A DNA stretch of 5,299 nucleotides from an uncultured Lachnospiraceae bacterium (GTDB taxonomy: Bacteria > Bacillota > Clostridia > Lachnospirales > Lachnospiraceae), in NCBI GenBank assembly GCA_947003375.1, contig CAMQOJ010000321.1, forward strand, positions 1 through 5,299, read 5' to 3'. Below the pieces are notes generated by a model, which was given only the letters and a program-made list of their open reading frames with translations, ran no database searches and was not told the origin of the DNA. The translations under genes and the position numbers were made by a program. Shown in pieces: positions 1 through 5,299 of this stretch. Numbering within the stretch: the stretch's first letter is position 1; each line of letters opens with the position of its first letter.

Positions 1-1700
1 CAGGAAGTGAAGAATCCGTACCCGCCCTCCACATTGTAGATTCCGTATGCATCCATCCTGTCAATAGATTCGTCCCGTCCAATAGAGTCTTCCCGCCACA
101 GGTAGTAATCCGGCGACCATTTTGCAAAGTCCTCGTCCAGCTCCGCCAGGGGCACGCCAGGCAGATAGAAGCGGAAAGCCTCCCCCTGCTCCACGCCAAA
201 GGGTTCCGAACCGATATAGCGGATTTCATCCTGAATCCACACTTTGTCCCGTTCCGTCCCGCAGTTCAGCTCTGCCAGCCGCATGGAATAGGAATATTCA
301 TCCATCTTCGTTATTTCGTCAAACCTTCCGCTGAATTCACAGTAATACACCGTCCCCCGGGGATATTCTTCCGCCGCGATGTTCTCGCTGTTCCAATAGG
401 CACCCTCGAAAGAGCCGTCCGGATGCAAGGTCAAGTTAGTATACATGGAGCTGGCGCCGGTGGCCATGATGAATTTTAATGGCGGCGTGTCCTCAGGCAG
501 CCCTGTGTCGAAAGCAGCCCAGACATCCTCTGCCGGATAGCCCTCCCCATCCTCCTGGCCGAACCTGACGGGATACAATGTCTGTAGTTCCGATGCCGGC
601 CTGGGGCCTATCACCAGCTCCCCCTCCCAGGTGCTCAAAAGCACTGTGCCGTTTTTGAGAAATTCATTGGCGGCCTCCGCAAAGGCCCGCATCTTTCCGG
701 TGGTCTGCAGGGCGGAAGCCAGTTCGAAGTCCGCCTCCCAGAAATTTTCCCGGGCCTCCTGACCACCCTCCAGGGTAAATTGCTCGCAGGTGTAGCTGCC
801 CATCCCCTGAGAAAGATTGGGGTGATAGCGGATAAGGTAATCTTCCCCGCCGCTCTGGCACAGCAAAATGGTGTTCCATCCCGTATGGGCCGTCCCGGCC
901 TCCTCGCTCCACAGTACCGTGCCGTCCTGTTTCAACACTTCCAGGATATAGGACTTTCCCTCCGTAAGCTCCCGGACGCGGATGATTTCCGCCTCCCCGT
1001 CCCGATCCAAATCGGCGTCCTTATAGACCACAGTGTCCACCTGGCCCGGCTCCGGCTGCACAGGCCCTTCCTGTCCCAACTGGGACTGTTCCGTCTCGGA
1101 AGTGAAGAGCGCATGCCCTGTCTCCAGATTGTAGATTCCATAGCAGGACATTTCCTCAACCAGCCCCATAGTCCACGACCAGAAATTCGGCGGTTTGGAT
1201 CCGTAAGTCTCATCCAACTCTGCTATAGGTGTATCCGGCAGGTAGAACATGAACGTCTCTCCTTTCAGGCCGACCGGTTCCGCACCGATATAGCGAGTCC
1301 CATCCTCGATCCATTCCCTGCCCACCTCCGTCTCATAATGGAGCTCTGCCAGACGCATGGAATAGGAATATTCGTTTATCTTCGTTATTTCGTCAAACTT
1401 TCCATTGAATTTGCAGTAATAGCGTGTCCCCCTGGGATATTTCCCGTCCACCCCTGCCTCATAATCCGGCTGCGCCAGAGGCATGGCATAGGAAGATAAC
1501 TTCTCCGCGAAATCCTTGTCCATATAATAAATCCCCTCAAAAGAACCGTCCGGATGCAAAGTCAGGTCAGTCCCCCAGGATGTGAAGTCCGCTGCCAGGC
1601 TGAACTCCAGAGGCGGGGTATCCTCAGGCATCCCTGCGCCAAAAGCGGCCCAGGAGGCATCCCACTGCCGGTTCTCCGCGGCCTGCCCTGCCTCTGGCTG
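1..1700 (-). CDS. Extracytoplasmic sensor region of the M56 transducer, out of frame with it; runs off the left edge
   Basis: This frame is open without a stop from the G run to the left edge (566 complete codons). It is clearly coding: it contains two related domains, conserved in phase, and has no start or signal peptide of its own. In the repaired protein it begins at residue 494. It comprises a Gln/Pro linker, domain copy A (510-694), a middle region (695-886) with DADLDRDGEAE at 721-731, and copy B (887-1059). Shared blocks in A and B are PEDTPPL, LTLHPDGSFEG, YPRGT-x-YYC, FDEITK, EYSYSMRLAEL, RYIG-x-EP, FYLP and YGIYN. There is no SxxK, SxN or KTG set, so this is not the penicillin-binding sensor of classical BlaR1. 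Similar YYC-x-F/EYSYSM modules seem familiar from secreted clostridial proteins of unknown function, but that is memory only. Internal ATGs at 1631 and 1523 could restart translation, yet would give an unanchored cytoplasmic product. The best reading is the C-terminal half of the upstream gene. Confidence 0.85.
3..521 (-). repeat. Sensor domain copy B (173 residues visible)
   Basis: This is the second homologous domain, from WAAFDTG to YGIYNVEGGYGFFTS. It ends at the same FTS point as copy A just before the window edge, so the domain itself appears complete even though the gene continues or stops beyond base 1. The last two bases give TG-, which could be Cys, Trp or a TGA stop. Confidence 0.85.
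987..1019 (-). other. Calcium-loop-like DxDxDG motif between the sensor copies
   Basis: The segment DADLDRDGEAE (residues 721-731 of the repaired transducer) has the alternating acidic pattern of FG-GAP/VCBS and EF-hand-like calcium loops, followed by the strand IIRVRE. In such repeats the Asp side chains bind one calcium ion and stabilise an extracellular beta fold. Only one clear loop is visible, so calcium binding is a reasonable inference and not established. Confidence 0.6.
1098..1652 (-). repeat. Sensor domain copy A (185 residues)
   Basis: This is the first of two homologous domains, from WAAFGAG to YGIYNLETGHALFTS. Roughly half of its aligned residues match copy B. It carries an extra stretch of about 19 residues (around LSSYAMPLAQPDYEAG) that copy B lacks and that looks like a second copy of its own EYSYSMRLAELHYETE segment. 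Confidence 0.85.
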
Positions 1701-3180
1701 CCCCCCGCTGGGGCTGCCCCGGCTGGGGCTGTTCGAGATATCCCTCCGGCAGCGCCTGGTCCCCTTCCGGGAAAACATCCTCCCAGGAAGCCAGCCACTC
1801 GTAATCCGCCTTATAATACTTCCCGTCGATGACCAGATAGGTATTCCCCAGATTCCCTATCTCGTGCACAGTGCCGTCCTTCATGGCGAAATAGAAGAAA
1901 GTGCTGCCGCCCTCCACGTACACCTCCTCTTCCAGGTACTCGCCGTCGCACCGGCTGAACAGGCCCGTCATGGCCACGATCTCCCTTTGAGACAGGTGCT
2001 TGAACTCTTTGCCGGGAGACCTGGGAAGGACGACCAGATCCGCCGCTTCCACCTCCGTCGCGGAAAACCCCCTGGCCCAGGCAAGAGCAGTCCGGCCGCC
2101 CGGATTCCGGGCAGGGTCGGTGAGGAAGCACACCGCAACCACAATGCAGGCCGCAACCGCCAGCGCCAGGATCCAGAACCCCGGCTTCCGATAGCCGAGT
2201 ACCGACTTCACCCTCGTCTTCACCCCCGTCTCCCCGAAAGCCAAAGGACAGGCCGCGATGCTCCGGCGGCTGACGCTGCAGTCCAGCAGCGCCTGGGAAT
2301 AGTCCGCCCGCTGCCCGTCGTCCAGCCCCATGATCGACCTCTCGTCACATGCCAGCTCGATGTCCCGGCACAGCAATATATAGGCCAGCCACATCAGCGG
2401 GTGGAACCAGTACACGGACAGCAATACGAAGCCCAGGGGCTTCCACCAGTAGTCCCTTCTGAGGATATGCACCTGCTCATGCATCACCACATGCACCAGA
2501 TTCCTCCCCTCTATCCGGAAAGGAATGTAGATTCTGGGCCGGACCACCCCCAGCACGAAGGGGGAGTCCACTGCTTCGCTCTGGAAGATATTGTCCCGCA
2601 TGACCACCGCCGTGCTCACCAGCTTCCGCAGCCGCAGATAGGCGAGCAGCGCATACAGACCCATGGACACTGCGCCAATCATCCATACAATCGGTAAAAC
2701 ATCTATGATATTCCATTTTCCAAACAGGAGAGGGCCGCCACTGGACAACCTTCTGTCTGTGGACAGCATCCCGATTCCAAACGGCTCGCCCTCCGCTCCG
2801 GGCTCAGGCGCTCCGGCCTCTCCTGCCGCCTTTCCAGGCGCAGTGCCAGCCGCGTCTCCCGGCACAATGCCAGGCACGGTTCCAGGCATGTCTCCTGACA
2901 GATTTCCAGACACATTTCCCGGCGAAAGGGCCGTCCCGGCATATTGATCCAATCCCGCCTCCGCCAGCAGCCGCTGGGTCAAGGCCTGAACCTGGGGAAC
3001 CAGGCTGAACCTGCTCTCGATGGAGACCGGGCACAGCAGCCGCAGGGCTACCATGCCCCAGAGCAGCACGCTCACTCTCCTGGGCGCTCTCTTCAGAATC
3101 AGCCGCAAGGCCGCCACGGCCAGCACCAGCCATCCCGCTGTTATGCTCCTGCTCAATACTTCCCAAAAAACATCCCTCAT
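1624..3180 (-). CDS. blaR1-like: BlaR1/MecR1-type M56 metalloprotease signal transducer, frame broken before its sensor
   Basis: This is a membrane zinc protease of peptidase family M56, the expected activator partner of the upstream repressor. As read, it has 518 residues. Membrane helices lie at about 13-29, 36-52, 161-182 and 335-353, with a further hydrophobic stretch at 249-270. Between helices 3 and 4 is the cytoplasmic protease domain, with zinc motif HEQVH (234-238) and DIELACDE (273-280), whose Glu275 is the likely third ligand. The loop between helices 2 and 3 holds nine Pro/Ser/Ala-Gly tetrapeptides. After the last helix an outer segment (about 355-480) begins, with STFFYFAMKDG and TYLVIDGKYYKADY. 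The last 25 residues, Arg-rich and unlike the family, come from a +1-base slip in a run of six G at 1706-1701. The true sequence continues in the neighbouring frame. The start is supported by AAGGGGGAT before ATG and by the ATGA overlap with the repressor. Confidence 0.88.
   Translation of the reverse strand: MRDVFWEVLSRSITAGWLVLAVAALRLILKRAPRRVSVLLWGMVALRLLCPVSIESRFSLVPQVQALTQRLLAEAGLDQYAGTALSPGNVSGNLSGDMPGTVPGIVPGDAAGTAPGKAAGEAGAPEPGAEGEPFGIGMLSTDRRLSSGGPLLFGKWNIIDVLPIVWMIGAVSMGLYALLAYLRLRKLVSTAVVMRDNIFQSEAVDSPFVLGVVRPRIYIPFRIEGRNLVHVVMHEQVHILRRDYWWKPLGFVLLSVYWFHPLMWLAYILLCRDIELACDERSIMGLDDGQRADYSQALLDCSVSRRSIAACPLAFGETGVKTRVKSVLGYRKPGFWILALAVAACIVVAVCFLTDPARNPGGRTALAWARGFSATEVEAADLVVLPRSPGKEFKHLSQREIVAMTGLFSRCDGEYLEEEVYVEGGSTFFYFAMKDGTVHEIGNLGNTYLVIDGKYYKADYEWLASWEDVFPEGDQALPEGYLEQPQPGQPQRGAARGRAGRGEPAVGCLLGRFWRRDA
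1696..1731 (-). repeat. 15-nt tandem repeat carrying the frame-breaking G run
   Basis: On the minus strand the linker reads CAGCCCCAGCCGGGG (1731-1717), then CAGCCCCAGC followed by six G (1716-1701), then CAGCC. The first unit is 15 bases. The second matches it apart from C to G at its eleventh base, and is 16 bases long because of one extra G. With five G the linker would read QPQPG-QPQRG-QPEAG and stay in frame with the sensor. This locates the indel precisely. Confidence 0.85.
2815..2922 (-). repeat. Nine tandem (P/S/A)-G-x-(V/L/M/A) tetrapeptides in the outer loop of the transducer
   Basis: Residues 87-122 of the M56 protein are nine consecutive four-residue units, beginning PGNV, SGNL, SGDM, PGTV, PGIV and ending PGKA, AGEA, encoded by degenerate 12-nt repeats. 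They lie between membrane helices 2 and 3, which is the extracellular loop in the BlaR1 topology. The run is followed by more Gly/Pro/Glu-rich sequence to about residue 132. It is probably a flexible spacer, and likely to vary in copy number between strains. Confidence 0.8.
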
Positions 3181-3548
3181 TGCCCATCCCCCTTTCGGAA
3201 GCGGTCTATCATCCGCTGTACCTGGTCGATCTCCTTCTCCGTCATCCTCCCATGCCTTGTGAAAGCCGCCACGAACGCCGGCAGGGAGCCGCCGAACTTC
3301 TTCTCCACCAGCTCATCGATTTCCGCTTCCTGCACCTGCTCTTTGCTGACCAGCGCCGTGACCACACTGTCCTCATTCTTCAGCACGCCCCGCTCCGACA
3401 GCCTCTTGATCACCGTATAGGTGGTGGTAGGCTTCCACCCCAGCTGCTCCCTGCACAGCCGCACCAGGTCGCTGCTGCGCACCGGCTCATGCTCCCATAG
3501 AATCAGGCAGAAACGATATTCGCTCTCAAAAACCTTCGGTATCTCCAT
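3177..3548 (-). CDS. blaI-like: BlaI/MecI/CopY-family winged-helix transcriptional repressor
   Basis: This 123-residue protein has the usual length and build of BlaI/MecI repressors, which bind palindromic operators as dimers and are cleaved when the partner transducer is activated. The N-terminal winged helix covers about residues 5-72. It has SEYRFCLILW near the start and the recognition-helix region TTTYTVIKRLSERGVL at 41-56, matching the family pattern of a Thr-rich turn followed by RL-x-x-(K/R)-G-x-L. The C-terminal dimerisation helices lie at about 74-118, including MTEKEIDQVQRMI. In the stretch SLPAFVAAF (88-96), the A-F pairs are where the staphylococcal Asn-Phe cleavage site would fall; this is an alignment by eye. 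The start is set by GGGAGGTG seven bases before ATG. The stop overlaps the next start as ATGA, so the two genes are translationally coupled. Two CTCTAA-N4-TTAGAG palindromes just upstream suggest autorepression. The target genes and signal are unknown. Confidence 0.92.
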   Translation of the reverse strand: MEIPKVFESEYRFCLILWEHEPVRSSDLVRLCREQLGWKPTTTYTVIKRLSERGVLKNEDSVVTALVSKEQVQEAEIDELVEKKFGGSLPAFVAAFTRHGRMTEKEIDQVQRMIDRFRKGDGQ

Positions 3549-3562
3549 AATAGAACACCTCC

Positions 3563-3578
3563 CTCTAACCCATTAGAG
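3563..3578. promoter_or_regulatory. Probable BlaI-type operator, gene-proximal
   Basis: A perfect inverted repeat, CTCTAA-CCCA-TTAGAG, lies directly upstream of the repressor gene. Its inner half runs straight into the ribosome binding site GGGAGGTG, and its edge is only 14 bases from the ATG. BlaI/MecI repressors bind short palindromes as dimers and usually control their own promoter. Position, symmetry and the second matching copy 26 bp away (centre to centre) support this role. The half-site differs from the TACA/TGTA core of staphylococcal and CopY operators, so the assignment rests on context. Confidence 0.75.
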
Positions 3579-3616
3579 TATATTTCTACTCTAACACATT
3601 AGAGGGAGATTTGCAA
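3577..3616 (-). promoter_or_regulatory. Candidate promoter of the repressor-transducer operon
   Basis: On the minus strand TTGCAA (3616-3611) is a possible -35 box, followed after 17 bases by TAGAGT (3593-3588) as a weak -10 box. A better -10 match, TATACT (3582-3577), lies further down but has no good -35 box at the usual distance. In either case the core promoter overlaps the two palindromes, and transcription would begin a short distance before the ribosome binding site. The region is clearly more AT-rich than the genes. The exact boxes are uncertain. Confidence 0.45.
3589..3604. promoter_or_regulatory. Probable BlaI-type operator, distal copy
   Basis: This is a second perfect inverted repeat with the same half-sites, CTCTAA-CACA-TTAGAG. 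It differs from the proximal copy only in the four-base spacer. The facing halves of the two copies also form a larger inverted repeat, TTAGAGT (3573-3579) with ACTCTAA (3588-3594). Two dimers could therefore sit side by side, with centres 26 bp apart, about two and a half helical turns. The site covers the predicted promoter spacer and one candidate -10 box, as expected for direct repression. Confidence 0.75.
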
Positions 3617-3630
3617 GCATTATTTATTCC

Positions 3631-3754
3631 CGCGAGCAATGAGCCAAGCGGCCGTGCTTGCACGGCCAGTTGGCGAATGCCGCGAGGGTCAAATACCCCG
3701 CTGCTCTGCAGCGTTGCAAGCTTGATACCCCGTTGCTTGCAGCGGGGTATTTGA
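3631..3754. repeat. Structured palindromic intergenic element (two large hairpins)
   Basis: The gap between the permease stop and the repressor promoter contains no credible gene and is almost entirely self-complementary. Hairpin 1 (3643-3674) pairs GCCAA with TTGGC and, after a 2x2 internal mismatch, GGCCGTG with CACGGCC around the loop CTTG. Hairpin 2 (3689-3754) has a perfect 16-bp outer stem, TCAAATACCCCGCTGC with GCAGCGGGGTATTTGA. Inside it, the left-arm segment ATACCCCG occurs twice (3693-3700 and 3725-3732), and both copies can pair with CGGGGTAT at 3743-3750. TGCAAGC (3715-3721) can also pair with GCTTGCA (3735-3741). CGCG at 3631-3634 and 3681-3684 flanks hairpin 1. The compact, symmetric build suggests a dispersed REP/MITE-like repeat or a structured RNA. 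That is inference, since only one copy is visible here. Confidence 0.6.
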
Positions 3755-3763
3755 TTTCTAATT

Positions 3764-5299
3764 TCATTCCCCCGCCAGCAGAGCCACAGGCGCAATCTTC
3801 CGAATCCGCAGAGACAACAGGCACGCCAGCCCAAAGGCTGTGAGCACCAGCCCCGCCCCCGAAAGGATAGTCCATCCCAGAGGGACGGTAAACGTGCACT
3901 TCACGATGCCGATCCCGCCCAGGAACAGCGCCACCACCGGGTTGATGATTGCAGCGCTCACCGCAATCCCTGTCACGGTGGAAAGCAGCACCGCCGGCAG
4001 GAAGCTGGCCGCAGTCTGGAGGACGAGCTGCCCTGTGGTAAAGCCAAGGGCCTTCATGATGCCATAGTCACGCTTCCTTCTGCCAAGAGAAAGCCTCACC
4101 AGCAGATAGAGCACGAATGCGATGACAGCCACGCCGAGCACCAGGATTCCCACCACGATGACGGCCATCAGGGACACATAGACCCCGGCCGAGCCCTCTA
4201 TCACGGACGCTATATCGATGGTCATGTTCAAATCGCTGCCCAGCCGCTCCTCCATCCTCTCTCGGAAAGCCTTGTTGTCCGCCCCCGGTACCAGGTTGAC
4301 ATAATAGCTCATGTTGTTGAACGCCCCCATGCGCTCAAAGCCCTCCCGGGTCAACAGGCAGTCCTTGCCCAGGTTATTGGAAATCTGGGTGAAGCCGCAA
4401 ATCAGGTAATCCACCTCCTTCCCCTCCGCCGTCAGGGCAATCTCGTCCCCAATCCTTAACTCCTGCTCTTTGGCATACTTGGCCCCGATGGCCACCTCGT
4501 TGTCATACAGAGGAAACCGCCCCTGATAGCATACATCCTGGTTGTTCACCTGGGAGAAGTCCTCCGCCATGGTAGCCATCAGGGCGCTGCCTCCCACATG
4601 GCACACCTCCGTGGAACTGTACAGATAAATCTTTTCTACGCTTCCGTCTTCCTCCGCCGCCTGCAAAAGCGCCGCCTCCGCCCCGGGGTTCACATTTACG
4701 CAGGCATCCGCCGTCTCCCCTACAATCAGGTTGATAAAGGGCGTCATGTCCACGATGACGTTCTCCACCATCAGCACCGAGAACACCACCACCAGCGAAA
4801 GCACCAGCATGGTGATGCCCACTGTGACATTCTGCTTCATCCCGGAAAGGCAGGTCTTCAGCGCAAGGGCCAGCTGCAGCGGTGCCCGCGTCCCCTCCAG
4901 CTCCACATGATTGCGCTTGAAGCTATGGGGCAGGACGCCCTGCCGCAGGGCCACGATGGGCTCAATCTTTCGTATCCTGCGGGAGGAAAGCCACACGGAC
5001 AGGGCCACGGCTCCCCCGCAGGCAGCGACTGTCATCACGCAGGACAGGGGCTGGAACCGCATCCTGTAAGGAATCCCTGTCTGGGCAATCATCATCTGGT
5101 TCACCGACGGGAACAGGCAGTAGGAAAGGCCGATACCAGCCGCCGTAGTGACCACCGCCACTCCCAGGAACTGTACCAGAAGCCCTGCCACAATCTGACC
5201 GCTCCTGTAGCCGATGGCTTTCATGGCTCCCAGATTCTTCATACTCTCCTGGATATAGTTGATGACATTGGAGGAAATCACCACCATCGCAATCAATGC
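3764..5299 (-). CDS. FtsX/MacB-type ABC transporter permease, C-terminal part (start beyond the right edge)
   Basis: This is the membrane subunit of an ABC transporter of the FtsX/MacB type. Such permeases work with a separate cytoplasmic ATPase, often in peptide or lipoprotein export or antimicrobial-peptide resistance. The frame is open to the edge, and 511 residues are visible. Counting from the in-frame TTG at 5296, residues 1-121 are the end of a first FtsX domain, with GAMKAIGYRSGQI and the closing RIRKIEPIVALRQG. A helix at 157-178 leads into an extracytoplasmic domain (about 180-370). Residues 373-400, 424-450 and 474-497 are membrane helices of a second FtsX domain. That domain repeats the pattern as GIMKALGFTTGQL and ends RIRKIAPVALLAGE-stop, as is usual for the family. 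The TTG is not the true start, because the first domain is cut in its opening helix. No ATPase is visible; it probably lies upstream. The substrate cannot be told. The family call is firm. Confidence 0.93.
   Translation of the reverse strand, partial: ALIAMVVISSNVINYIQESMKNLGAMKAIGYRSGQIVAGLLVQFLGVAVVTTAAGIGLSYCLFPSVNQMMIAQTGIPYRMRFQPLSCVMTVAACGGAVALSVWLSSRRIRKIEPIVALRQGVLPHSFKRNHVELEGTRAPLQLALALKTCLSGMKQNVTVGITMLVLSLVVVFSVLMVENVIVDMTPFINLIVGETADACVNVNPGAEAALLQAAEEDGSVEKIYLYSSTEVCHVGGSALMATMAEDFSQVNNQDVCYQGRFPLYDNEVAIGAKYAKEQELRIGDEIALTAEGKEVDYLICGFTQISNNLGKDCLLTREGFERMGAFNNMSYYVNLVPGADNKAFRERMEERLGSDLNMTIDIASVIEGSAGVYVSLMAVIVVGILVLGVAVIAFVLYLLVRLSLGRRKRDYGIMKALGFTTGQLVLQTAASFLPAVLLSTVTGIAVSAAIINPVVALFLGGIGIVKCTFTVPLGWTILSGAGLVLTAFGLACLLSLRIRKIAPVALLAGE

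Noticed and set aside
780..1499. Plus-strand open frame of 239 codons opposite the sensor region
   Set aside because: The minus-strand frame here is conserved between two domain copies and has recognisable motifs. The plus-strand reading has none and no good ribosome binding site.
1..1700. Beta-lactam-binding sensor domain as in classical BlaR1
   Set aside because: No SxxK, SxN and KTG motif set was found in the outer region, which is instead explained by two copies of another domain.
1696..1731. Programmed -1 ribosomal frameshift
   Set aside because: Restoring the sensor frame needs skipping one base (+1 direction) in CGG-GGG-GCA. There is no slippery heptamer of the usual -1 type and no clear stop codon or pseudoknot placed for it. 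An indel in the G run is the simpler explanation.
1582..2697. Long plus-strand open frame (371 codons) opposite the transducer gene
   Set aside because: It is antisense to the M56 protease domain, is rich in Pro/His/Arg/Gln as expected from a reversed GC-rich gene, has no family features, and its length follows from the codon bias of the real gene.
2944..3500. Plus-strand frames opposite the repressor and the start of the transducer
   Set aside because: They lie over well-supported BlaI and M56 coding sequence on the other strand and have no recognisable content.
3689..3754. Intrinsic terminator for the permease gene
   Set aside because: The stem is strong, but read in the direction of the permease it is followed by ACCCTCGC and not a T-run. 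The duplicated arms and neighbouring hairpin also point to another kind of element. Some terminator effect cannot be excluded.
3631..3754. CRISPR array or tRNA gene in the gap
   Set aside because: The repeated units are two unequal 20-21 base direct copies without regular spacers, and no cloverleaf or tRNA consensus boxes are visible.

Overview
The window reads as chromosomal DNA from a GC-rich member of the Clostridia, most likely a gut Lachnospiraceae- or Oscillospiraceae-type organism. This is inferred from the BlaI/M56 gene pair, the FtsX-type permease, strong GGGAGG-type ribosome binding sites and codon usage rich in G/C third positions. No marker gene fixes the taxon. All genes that can be supported lie on the minus strand, so the window is best read from right to left.

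Layout, in order of transcription. (1) 5299-3764: the C-terminal 511 residues of a large FtsX/MacB-type ABC transporter permease whose start lies beyond the right edge. (2) 3763-3605: a gene-free gap that is mostly one structured, palindromic element containing two large hairpins. It looks like a dispersed intergenic repeat or a structured RNA and not an ordinary terminator. (3) 3616-3563: a probable promoter overlapped by two matching 16-bp palindromes (CTCTAA-N4-TTAGAG), the likely operators of the next gene. (4) 3548-3177: a BlaI/MecI-family winged-helix repressor. (5) 3180-1: a BlaR1/MecR1-type M56 zinc metalloprotease signal transducer that overlaps the repressor by ATGA. Its protease motif HEQVH and downstream ELACDE are intact. 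Its extracytoplasmic part is not a penicillin-binding domain but a long module with two copies of a roughly 175-185-residue domain around a calcium-loop-like DxDxDG segment.

The transducer frame is broken. A run of six G (minus strand; C at 1701-1706) inside a 15-nt tandem repeat contains one base too many. The annotated frame stops at 1624, while the next frame carries a clearly related, stop-free coding sequence to the left edge (at least 566 further codons). Removing one G restores a continuous protein of at least 1059 residues. This is either a sequence error, a recent inactivation, or a slippage switch.

Expected operation, by analogy with staphylococcal BlaR1-BlaI and MecR1-MecI: the dimeric repressor holds its own promoter off. 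An extracellular signal sensed by the C-terminal module activates the cytoplasmic zinc protease, the repressor is destroyed, and the operon and any other genes with the same palindrome are induced. The ligand is unknown; the sequence gives no support for beta-lactams. The upstream ABC permease might belong to the same envelope-stress response, but it is separated by the structured element and shows no operator inside this window.
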